DNA of 64,000 nucleotides. It comes from Tsukamurella paurometabola DSM 20162 (lineage in GTDB: Bacteria; Actinomycetota; Actinomycetes; Mycobacteriales; Mycobacteriaceae). The notes below the pieces were generated by a model. The model was not told the origin of the DNA and searched no databases. It saw only the letters and a list, made by a program, of their open reading frames with translations. Location: assembly GCF_000092225.1 (NCBI RefSeq), contig NC_014158.1:1860001-1924000 (forward strand). The letters are read 5' to 3'. Below, piece by piece: positions 55,107 through 62,433 of the stretch (within the stretch, counting starts at the first letter, position 1; every line of letters starts with the position of its first letter). Position numbers and translations under genes: made by a program.

Positions 55107-57810
55107 CGAGCAGCCGTTGCATCCGTCTGGGCCCTCGACCGATCCCTTCCCGGCGCCGGGCGCACAGGCGCCGTCGGGTCCGTACGAGTTCCCCGCGCAC
55201 TGGGTGGCCGATGTGCTCGCCTCCGACGGCGGCGTGGTGCACCTGCGTCCCGTGGTGCCCGACGACGCCGACGCCATGGTCGAATTCCACGGCGGCCTCT
55301 CCGAGCGCACCCGGTACCTACGCTACTTCGGCCCGTATCCCGTGATGCCGCCGCGCGATGTCGCGCGGATGACCACCGTCGATCACGAGCAACGCGTGTG
55401 CCTGCTCGCCATCCTCGGCGGCAAGATCATCGCCGTCGGTCTGTACGAGGGTCTCGCCGACTCCGGTAAGCCGACCTCCGCGGAGGTGGCCTTCGTGGTC
55501 GCCGACGAGCACCAGGGCCGCGGGCTGGGTCCGATCCTGCTCGAACATCTCGCGGGTGCCGCCGCCGAGAACGGCTTCCACCGGTTCGAGGCCGAGGTGC
55601 TGGCCGAGAACCGGTACATGGTCAACGTCTTCAAGGCCGCGGGCTACGAGCTACGGCGCAGCTTCGACGGCAGCGTCGTGCACGTCGAATTCGGCATCGA
55701 CCCCACCGAGGCGCTGGTCGCCGTCCGTAACGCCCGCGAACTGGCGTCCGAGGCGCGCAGCGTCAGCAATGCGTTGCGGCCCACGTCGATCGCCGTGATC
55801 GGCGCCTCCGCCACACCGGGAAAGGTCGGCCACGCGGTGCTGCGCAACATCATCGCCGGCGACTTCGCGGGGCCGGTCTATCCGGTGCACCCCGAACGCC
55901 GCTCGGTGGCGGGGATCCGTGCCTACGAGTCGGTGCGCGATATCCCCGATCGGGTGGATCTCGCCGTGGTCGCCGTGCCCGCGGACAATATGGGGCAGGT
56001 ACTCGACGACTGCCTCGCCAAGGAGGTGCGGACCCTGCTGGTGGTCTCGTCCGGCTTCTCCGACGCCGGTGGCCGTGGCAAGGAATCCGAACGACGGCTG
56101 CTCAAAGCGGTGCGCTCGCACGGGATGCGGTTGATCGGGCCGAATGCGCTCGGCGTGGTCAACACCGACCGGGAGGTGCGGCTCAACGCCACGCTCGCCC
56201 CCGTCGTACCGGGCCGCGGCAATGTCGGCTTCTTCTGCCAGTCCGGTGCGCTCGGCATCGCCATCCTGGACACCGCCGCCAAACGCGGTGTCGGACTGAC
56301 CACTTTTGTCTCCGCCGGCAACCGGGCCGATGTCTCGGGTAACGACGTGTTGCAGTACTGGGACACCGACGACGACACCGAAGTGGTGCTGCTCTACCTG
56401 GAGAGTTTCGGCAATCCCCGTAAGTTCGGCAGGATCGCGCGCCGGCTGGCTCGGCAGAAGCCGATCGTGGCAGTGCATCGCGGCGGCGTCGATGCCGACC
56501 GGCGTCAACGAGGATCGGATGCCTTGTTCGAGAACTCCGGTGTGGTGCAGGTCGATTCGATCCCCGAGCTGTTCGACTGCGCGACCTTCTTCAGCTACCA
56601 GCCGTTGCCCACCGGTCCACGGGTGGCGGTCATCGGCAATTCCACCGCGCTGGGGGTGCTCGCGACCCATACCGGGATCCGTGCCGGACTTGACGTGGCT
56701 CAGCCGGTCGACTTGGGCGCCGCCGCCACCCCACAGGAGTTCGGTGCCGCGATCGACGCCGCCCTCGCCGACGACACGGTCGACGCCATCATCGCGGTCT
56801 TCGTCCCGCCGGTGGAGGCGCCGCCCGAGGCGCACGCCGCGGTGCTCCTGGAGGCCTCGCGCAAGCAGATCAAACCGATCGTGTCGACGTTCCTCGCGTT
56901 CGACGGCGTCACCGAGTTGCTCGCGGCCACCGACGCCGAGGGCGTGCGTACGCGCGGTTCGGTCCCGTCCTACCCGGAGCCGGAGCGAGCCGCCCGGGTG
57001 CTCGCACACGGTTGGCGGTACGCCCAGTGGCGGGCACGGCCGATCTCCGAGACCGCGCGCCCGGACGGTACCGACGTCGAGACCGCGCGCACCCGTGTGC
57101 GGGAGTGGTTGCCGCCGAATGATTCCGGGTCCGGTCCCGTCACGCTGGACTTCGAGCGCAGCACCGAGCTCCTCCGTCTGTACGGCGTCGAGGTGGTCCC
57201 CTTCGAGGTGGCCTCCACGCCGGAGCAGGCCATGGCCGCTGCCGACCGGCTCGGTTACCCGGTGGCGGTGAAGGCGATGGGAGAGCGCTGGCGCCTGCGC
57301 GCCGACCTCGCCGCGGTGCGCCTCGATCTCACGGGACCGCAGGCTGTCGCCGACGCTTTCGGTGAGCTCGCCGGTGCGACCGGTGAGACCTTGCTGCACG
57401 TGCAGCGAATGGCGGACAAGGGGATCGGTTGCGCCGTCGGGTACGAGAACGATCCGCGGATCGGCCCGCTCCTGTCCTTCGGGCTCAGTGGTGCCGTGCC
57501 GGAGCTGCTGGGGGACCGCGCCTATCGGCTGCTGCCGCTGACCGACGCGGCGGCCCAGGATCTGCTCACCGCGACGAAATCCGCGCCCCTACTCGAAGGT
57601 TTCGCCGGTGAGGCGGGAGTCGACCGGTCGGCGCTCATCGCCATCGTGACCCGCATCGCGGCCCTCGCCTATGAGATTCCGGAGATCACATCGATCGACT
57701 GCCAGCCGATCCTCGCCACTACCGACGGCGCCGCGGTGTTGTCGTCGGTGATCCGTATCGGGCACGCCAGCGACATGCTCACTCAACAAGCGGAACCGCG
57801 CCGGCTGTAA
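55099..57810 (+). CDS. GNAT acetyltransferase fused to ADP-forming acyl-CoA synthetase-like domains
   Basis: Protein of 903 residues. GNAT domain (about 45-210) with the acetyl-CoA loop QGRGLG at 139-144; CoA-binding domain (about 225-325); succinyl-CoA-ligase-like domains (about 330-570); ATP-grasp domain (about 690-895). E. coli PatZ/Pka has the GNAT at the other end; amino-terminal GNAT fusions are known from actinobacteria. GTG 55099 overlaps acuC by 8 nt. Likely a protein lysine acetyltransferase controlled by acyl-CoA or nucleotides. Confidence 0.88.
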   Translation: MTDEQPLHPSGPSTDPFPAPGAQAPSGPYEFPAHWVADVLASDGGVVHLRPVVPDDADAMVEFHGGLSERTRYLRYFGPYPVMPPRDVARMTTVDHEQRVCLLAILGGKIIAVGLYEGLADSGKPTSAEVAFVVADEHQGRGLGPILLEHLAGAAAENGFHRFEAEVLAENRYMVNVFKAAGYELRRSFDGSVVHVEFGIDPTEALVAVRNARELASEARSVSNALRPTSIAVIGASATPGKVGHAVLRNIIAGDFAGPVYPVHPERRSVAGIRAYESVRDIPDRVDLAVVAVPADNMGQVLDDCLAKEVRTLLVVSSGFSDAGGRGKESERRLLKAVRSHGMRLIGPNALGVVNTDREVRLNATLAPVVPGRGNVGFFCQSGALGIAILDTAAKRGVGLTTFVSAGNRADVSGNDVLQYWDTDDDTEVVLLYLESFGNPRKFGRIARRLARQKPIVAVHRGGVDADRRQRGSDALFENSGVVQVDSIPELFDCATFFSYQPLPTGPRVAVIGNSTALGVLATHTGIRAGLDVAQPVDLGAAATPQEFGAAIDAALADDTVDAIIAVFVPPVEAPPEAHAAVLLEASRKQIKPIVSTFLAFDGVTELLAATDAEGVRTRGSVPSYPEPERAARVLAHGWRYAQWRARPISETARPDGTDVETARTRVREWLPPNDSGSGPVTLDFERSTELLRLYGVEVVPFEVASTPEQAMAAADRLGYPVAVKAMGERWRLRADLAAVRLDLTGPQAVADAFGELAGATGETLLHVQRMADKGIGCAVGYENDPRIGPLLSFGLSGAVPELLGDRAYRLLPLTDAAAQDLLTATKSAPLLEGFAGEAGVDRSALIAIVTRIAALAYEIPEITSIDCQPILATTDGAAVLSSVIRIGHASDMLTQQAEPRRL

Positions 57811-57821
57811 GCCGACGCGGT
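57795..57821. terminator. Bidirectional terminator between acetyltransferase and sigB
   Basis: ACCGCG/CGCGGT and CGGCT/AGCCG stems with one mismatch and a 3-nt loop, spanning the stop codon at 57808-57810. It lies between convergent genes. Confidence 0.6.
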
Positions 57822-57850
57822 CCCTATCGTGCTGGTTCTTCGGTGACGCC

Positions 57851-58843
57851 TTAGCTGGCGTAGGCGCGCAACCGGTCGGCGCGCTCGCCGTTGCGGAGCT
57901 TGCTCATGACCTCGCGCTCGATCTGGCGCACCCGCTCACGGGACAGGCCGAACAGCTTGCCGATCTGGTCGAGGGTGCGCGGCTGACCGTCGTCGAGACC
58001 GTACCGCAGCCGGATCACCTGCTGCTCCCGCTCGTCCAGGGTGGCGAGCACCGACCGGACGTCGCTGTGCATGAGCGTGGAGATCACCGCGGACTCGGCC
58101 GACGCGGCCTCTGCATCCTCGATGAAGTCGCCCAGCGGGGCCTCTTCGTCCGAGCCGACGGGCATGTCCAGGCTCACCGGGTCGCGCGAGTGGTCCATCA
58201 GGTCGGCGATCTTCTCCGCCGGAATGCCGGACTCGGCGGCCAGTTCGGCGTCCGTGGCTTCGCGGCCCAGCTGCTGATGCAGCTCACGGCGGATGCGGGC
58301 CAGCTTGTTGACCTGCTCGACGAGATGGACGGGGAGCCGGATGGTGCGCGACTGGTCGGCCATACCGCGGGTGATGGCCTGCCGGATCCACCAGGTGGCG
58401 TAGGTCGAGAACTTGAATCCCTTGGCGTAGTCGAACTTCTCCATCGCGCGGATGAGTCCGAGGTTGCCCTCCTGGATCAGGTCCAGCAGCGGCATGCCGC
58501 GGCCGGTGTAGCGCTTGGCCAACGACACCACCAGGCGCAGGTTGGCTTCCAGCAGGTGCTGCCGGGCCGCCTGGCCGTCGCGCACGATGAACGCCAGATC
58601 ACGCTTCTTCGACGCCGACAGCCGCTTCTTGGTATCGAGCAGGTGCTGGGCGTAGAGCCCCGCCTCGATGCGCTTGGCCAATTCGACCTCGTCCTCCGCG
58701 GTGAGCAGGGCGGTGCGGCCGATGCCGTTCAGGTACACCCGCACCAGATCTGCTGCGGGGCTCTGAGCGTCGAGATCGGCCTCCGTCAACTCGGGCCGGA
58801 CACGCTCGGCTGCGGGGGCTGTGGTGCTGAAGCGGTGTGCCAT
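57851..58843 (-). CDS. sigB: Sigma factor SigB
   Basis: Primary-like sigma factor of 330 residues, close to the 323 of mycobacterial SigB and lacking the long amino-terminal extension of SigA. Regions 1.2, 2 ([38 protein letters not shown]), 3 and 4 (ending [18 protein letters not shown]) are complete. ATG 58843 has AGGAGG upstream. An ECF-type promoter at 58877-58904 suggests control by SigE/SigH, as in mycobacteria. Sits near ideR, as in M. tuberculosis. Confidence 0.95.
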   Translation of the reverse strand: MAHRFSTTAPAAERVRPELTEADLDAQSPAADLVRVYLNGIGRTALLTAEDEVELAKRIEAGLYAQHLLDTKKRLSASKKRDLAFIVRDGQAARQHLLEANLRLVVSLAKRYTGRGMPLLDLIQEGNLGLIRAMEKFDYAKGFKFSTYATWWIRQAITRGMADQSRTIRLPVHLVEQVNKLARIRRELHQQLGREATDAELAAESGIPAEKIADLMDHSRDPVSLDMPVGSDEEAPLGDFIEDAEAASAESAVISTLMHSDVRSVLATLDEREQQVIRLRYGLDDGQPRTLDQIGKLFGLSRERVRQIEREVMSKLRNGERADRLRAYAS

Positions 58844-58876
58844 GGTGGCTCCTCCTAATCGCCGGTACATCTGTTC

Positions 58877-58904
58877 AACGGACGACCGGCGTGGAGAGTT
58901 CCCG
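58877..58904 (-). promoter_or_regulatory. ECF-type (SigE/SigH) promoter of sigB
   Basis: Minus-strand GGGAAC (58899-58904), 17 nt, then CGTTG (58877-58881). This matches the SigE/SigH consensus GGAAC-N16-18-CGTT known ahead of mycobacterial sigB. The -10 ends 33 nt before the start codon. Confidence 0.75.
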
Positions 58905-58954
58905 AGACGCACCGCTCTGACCAGCGTAAACGCAGACTCGATCTAAGAAGTTGC

Positions 58955-60463
58955 TTAAAGAAATGTGACAAAGCCGTGACGGTGCAGGTCGGCCAGCAGC
59001 CGGTGCGCGGGTTCCCGGAGCCCGTCCGTGCCCGTCGCCGCCTCGAGCAACTCGACCAGATCATCGGTGCTGAGCCCGCCGAGACAGCCGGCCAAGAGCC
59101 GGGCGCCCGCATCGTCGAGTTCGTGGGTCCAGCGCGGCCCGGACATCCGGGTCACCCGGACAGCGACCTCGTTCCAGCCCTCGTCACCGGACACCGATAC
59201 CCGTTCCAGCGCGACATCGGAGCCGAGCAGCGGGCGCGCCGCACCCAGGTCGGCGTCGCGGAGCCACGCCATTCGCGCGAAGTGTCCGGGCACTTCCTCG
59301 CCGAGCGGATCGTCGAACGGCTGCGTGAGCTCCTCGCACACCACCTCCGATGGGCCGTCGATCGCGCGCAGCAGGACGAACCCGAATCCGATCCCCGTCA
59401 CACCGGCCGCGTCGAGGTGTGCGAGCCAGCGGTCCGATTTCGCCCGGCCTTCGCCGACGCGCGGATTGAGCCCCTCATCGCGGAGCCACGTGCCCACGTA
59501 CAGTGCCGGATCGGCGACGTCGCGCTGGAGCACCCATGCGGCGATCCCCTCGGAGGGCAGCCAGGACGCGACCCGCGTCTGCCAGGCCTGGTCATCGCGA
59601 TGCACCCAGGCGCCGAGCAGCGCCGCGGTGCCGCCCGGCGCCAGGTGCGCCGGTGCGGACCGGACCACCAGCTCGGTCGCACCGTCGAGATCGAGACCGG
59701 AATCGCGGTAGGTGTGGTCGACGCGACCTTCGCCCACGACGAAAGGCGGGTTGGCGAGCAGCAGATCGAATCGTTCACCCGCGACCGGTGCGAACCAATC
59801 GCCGGTCCGCACGTCCACCTCGACACCGTTGAGCGCCGCGGAGGCAGCGGCGAATCCCGCGGCCCGGTCGCTGATATCGGTCGCCACCACCCGGTCGGCG
59901 AACCGCGCCGCACCGCAGGCGTGCACCCCGCAGCCGGTGCCCAGATCGAGGACTGATCCCGCTGGTTCGCGGGGCGTCGCTCGCAGCAGCGACTGCGAGG
60001 CGTGGCCCACACCGAGCACGTGCTCACGATCCTGTGGATGCGGGCGCATCAATCCGTCCAGATCGGAGAGGAACCACTGCGTACCGCCCGCGGGCGGGTC
60101 CAGGGGACGCAGCCCGAGGGCGGACCGGACCGCCGACGGGTCGTCGGGGTCGATCTCGAGCAGGCCCGCCTCGATCGCCTCGTCGACGGTGACCGGTGTC
60201 AACACCCGGCCGGCCCGGGATCGCTCGACGGGCGCGGCGGCGAGGAACAGCCGGATCAGAACGGGGAGCGGCGCATCGCCCGCGGCGGCCGCCTCGACCG
60301 GTCCGGGCTCACCGCGGGACAGGCAGCCGAACACCTCGTCGCCGAGCAGGGTACGGACAGCGGCCTCGGAGAAGTCCGCCGCGGCGAGCACCGGCCCGAG
60401 CCGATGGCACACGGGTACAAGCGTGGGAGACAAGCGCATCGCGTCGCGGCGGCGCTCACTCAC
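58955..60463 (-). CDS. DUF7059/methyltransferase fusion
   Basis: SAM-dependent methyltransferase of 502 residues. An actinobacterial amino-terminal domain (about 15-140) precedes a Rossmann methyltransferase with motif I DLGTGCG (173-179) and NPPF (238-241). NPPF marks enzymes that methylate amide or exocyclic nitrogens (PrmC/RlmG-like). A carboxy-terminal domain of about 130 residues is typical of this family. Target unknown. GTG 60463 overlaps the DUF3099 stop codon by 8 nt; ATG 60439 is an alternative. Confidence 0.82.
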   Translation of the reverse strand: MSERRRDAMRLSPTLVPVCHRLGPVLAAADFSEAAVRTLLGDEVFGCLSRGEPGPVEAAAAGDAPLPVLIRLFLAAAPVERSRAGRVLTPVTVDEAIEAGLLEIDPDDPSAVRSALGLRPLDPPAGGTQWFLSDLDGLMRPHPQDREHVLGVGHASQSLLRATPREPAGSVLDLGTGCGVHACGAARFADRVVATDISDRAAGFAAASAALNGVEVDVRTGDWFAPVAGERFDLLLANPPFVVGEGRVDHTYRDSGLDLDGATELVVRSAPAHLAPGGTAALLGAWVHRDDQAWQTRVASWLPSEGIAAWVLQRDVADPALYVGTWLRDEGLNPRVGEGRAKSDRWLAHLDAAGVTGIGFGFVLLRAIDGPSEVVCEELTQPFDDPLGEEVPGHFARMAWLRDADLGAARPLLGSDVALERVSVSGDEGWNEVAVRVTRMSGPRWTHELDDAGARLLAGCLGGLSTDDLVELLEAATGTDGLREPAHRLLADLHRHGFVTFL

Positions 60464-60812
60464 CGGGGACGGTGACGGTCTTGATCGGGTGGCCTTGCAG
60501 CGCGAGGCGATCGCTCTTGCGAGCGGTGAACCGGCCGGGCTCGCCGCGGCGCCGCTTGGGCCGGTCGTTGGCGCGGATCACGGCGATCCACGGGATCGGA
60601 ATCGAGACGGCGATGATCGCGAGCGCGATCGGCCAGCTGCCGGTGGCGGAGTACACCACCGCTGAGAGCACCAGCGCGGGAATCCGGAAGGCCATGATGA
60701 GCAGGTAGCGGCGGACTCGGCGCCGGTGCTGCTCCTCGTAGGAGTCCTCGGCGTCGGTGATCACGTACGCACCCCGGTGGGTACTCGCGCCCGTCCCCTC
60801 GTTCTCAGTCAC
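60456..60812 (-). CDS. DUF3099 membrane protein
   Basis: Protein of 118 residues. VITDAEDSYEEQHRRRVRRYLLIMAFRIPALVL is the DUF3099 hallmark, followed by a second membrane segment and a basic tail. It matches the small membrane protein near sigB in mycobacteria (Rv2709 position, recalled). GTG 60812. It is the first gene of a two-gene operon with the methyltransferase. Unknown function. Confidence 0.85.
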   Translation of the reverse strand: MTENEGTGASTHRGAYVITDAEDSYEEQHRRRVRRYLLIMAFRIPALVLSAVVYSATGSWPIALAIIAVSIPIPWIAVIRANDRPKRRRGEPGRFTARKSDRLALQGHPIKTVTVPGE

Positions 60813-60837
60813 CCTTCGATCGTCCCACTGGTGCTGG

Positions 60838-60843
60838 CAGAAT
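60838..60843 (+). promoter_or_regulatory. Candidate -10 of the DUF3039 gene
   Basis: CAGAAT, one change from TANNNT at the first base, preceded by TGG and ending 7 nt before ATG 60851. It supports 60851 over ATG 60842. Confidence 0.4.
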
Positions 60844-60850
60844 GAAAGTC

Positions 60851-61087
60851 ATGAGCACGAAGACCCTGGAGAAGCCCGAAGTCGATGTCGATGCCGACAC
60901 GGGTAACGACGACGACACTCCCAAGTTCTTCCACTACGTGCGCAAGAACAAGATCGCCGAATCGGCGGTGATGGGCAACTTCGTGGTCGCACTGTGCGGT
61001 GAGACCTTCCCCGTCACCAAGTCGGCGAAGCCCGGTTCGCCGGTGTGCCCGGAGTGCAAGAAGATCTACGACCGCATGAAGAAGTAG
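60851..61087 (+). CDS. DUF3039 small zinc-ribbon-like protein
   Basis: Protein of 78 residues. FFHYVRKNKIAESAVMGNFVVALCGETFPVTKS and PVCPECKKIY are the DUF3039 hallmarks. One Cys plus a CPEC pair and His may bind metal. Conserved near sigB in Mycobacteriales (Rv2708c position, recalled). Unknown function. ATG 60851 is preferred from the CAGAAT hexamer. Its stop codon abuts that of the convergent YihY gene. Confidence 0.85.
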   Translation: MSTKTLEKPEVDVDADTGNDDDTPKFFHYVRKNKIAESAVMGNFVVALCGETFPVTKSAKPGSPVCPECKKIYDRMKK

Positions 61088-62302
61088 TCAGCGCGGTTCC
61101 ACTTCGCGCCGCGCGCCGATCTCGTGCGGTGGCGCGTCCTGCGGTGGCCGCGTTCGCGAGATTTCGCGGGCCTCGGGCGGAGGGCCCGGCCGGGAGGCGG
61201 GTTCCGGATCCGCTTTGCGCTTCGGGCGCCGGATCGGATCGGTGGCCCGGCGTAGTCCCTCCGCTGCGGCCTTGCCCGGGTTGTCGATCCCGACCTCCTT
61301 CATCGTCTCTGCCACCCAGCCGCGCAGCTGGTCGGTACGCACCTCACGTGCCGGCCACCGCGCCTGCAGCGCGGCGTTGAACTCGGCGCCCACCATGACG
61401 GCGAACCCGAGGAAGAACGTGAACAGCAGAAAAGCGATCGGTGTGGCCAGCGCCCCGTAGGAGTAGCCGCGCGTGGCGATGAGGCTGAGATAGACGCGCA
61501 GGCCGGTCGAAGCGATGAGGAAGATCAGCGCGGCGAGCGCCGCACCGGGCACCTGCCGGTACCAGGGGAGCGGCCGGGGGAGTGCCTGCCGGTAGAGCAG
61601 CGCGAGCGCGCCCACCAGCAGGGCGACAACGAACGGGAGATATCCCACGTCGATCAGTCGCGCCACCGCCGGATGCCAGGACGCGGGCATGTACTTCACG
61701 ATCAGGGTGGGCCCGAGCGCGACCAGCGGCAGGGTGAGGACCGCGATCACCAGGAACTCGACGTACAGCAGAACGGCGAAGAACCTCTGGTGCACCGGAT
61801 TCCGGACCGTGTGCTGGTCGTGGGCCATGCAGATGGAGTCCACGAACGACGACAACGCCGACGATCCGGCCCAGAGCGCGATGATGAAACCGATCGAGAC
61901 GATGTCGAACCGGCCTTCGCTGAGCACGCCGCTCACCATCGGGCCGATGATCTCGGTCACCACGCTCTCGGTGAACACCGACTCGCTGAACGAGAGGATC
62001 TTGCCCTGGATGACGCCGATGGTGTCGGGACCGAACCAATTCGCCACGTAACCGGTGAGGCCGAGGAGACCGAGCAGCAGCGGCGGCAGCGATAGCGTCT
62101 GCCAGAAGGCGGCCTGCGCGCTCTGCCCGATGATCGAGTCGTCCCAGGATTTGACGATGGTGCGCCAGAAGATGCGTGGCAGCGACCGGATCACCGCCAG
62201 GGCACGCGTATGCAGCGGGGCCACCCGGGGCCGGTCGAGGTCCTGGGTCTGCGGCCCCGCGGCCGGCGGCTGCGGCGCGTGAGCGGAGTCTGCATCGTCC
62301 AT
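61088..62302 (-). CDS. YihY/BrkB-family membrane protein
   Basis: Protein of 404 residues: a Pro-rich start, then about six membrane helices in the YihY/virulence factor BrkB pattern (SAQAAFWQTLSLPPLLLGLLG; later GYSYGALATPIAFLLFTFFLGFAVMVGAEFNAAL), and a Pro/Arg-rich cytosolic tail of about 80 residues. The family was once called ribonuclease BN, which is wrong; its function is unknown. ATG 62302 has AGAGGG upstream. Confidence 0.88.
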   Translation of the reverse strand: MDDADSAHAPQPPAAGPQTQDLDRPRVAPLHTRALAVIRSLPRIFWRTIVKSWDDSIIGQSAQAAFWQTLSLPPLLLGLLGLTGYVANWFGPDTIGVIQGKILSFSESVFTESVVTEIIGPMVSGVLSEGRFDIVSIGFIIALWAGSSALSSFVDSICMAHDQHTVRNPVHQRFFAVLLYVEFLVIAVLTLPLVALGPTLIVKYMPASWHPAVARLIDVGYLPFVVALLVGALALLYRQALPRPLPWYRQVPGAALAALIFLIASTGLRVYLSLIATRGYSYGALATPIAFLLFTFFLGFAVMVGAEFNAALQARWPAREVRTDQLRGWVAETMKEVGIDNPGKAAAEGLRRATDPIRRPKRKADPEPASRPGPPPEAREISRTRPPQDAPPHEIGARREVEPR

Positions 62303-62365
62303 CGCCCTCTAGTCTTCCCCACCAGGGCCGATCGCGCCGTAACCGGATCCGCCGCGTGTTGCCGG

Positions 62366-62371
62366 TAGACT
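62366..62371 (+). promoter_or_regulatory. Candidate -10 of the edge helicase gene
   Basis: TAGACT, 62 nt before ATG 62434, in the 131-nt gap after the YihY gene. The leader contains GAGGGG but the spacing to ATG is long. Confidence 0.3.
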
Positions 62372-62433
62372 TCTTCCGGTCTTCAGTCGTCGAAGCCGCG
62401 CCCATCGGGCGCCGTTGAGGGGTGCGTTTTTCC

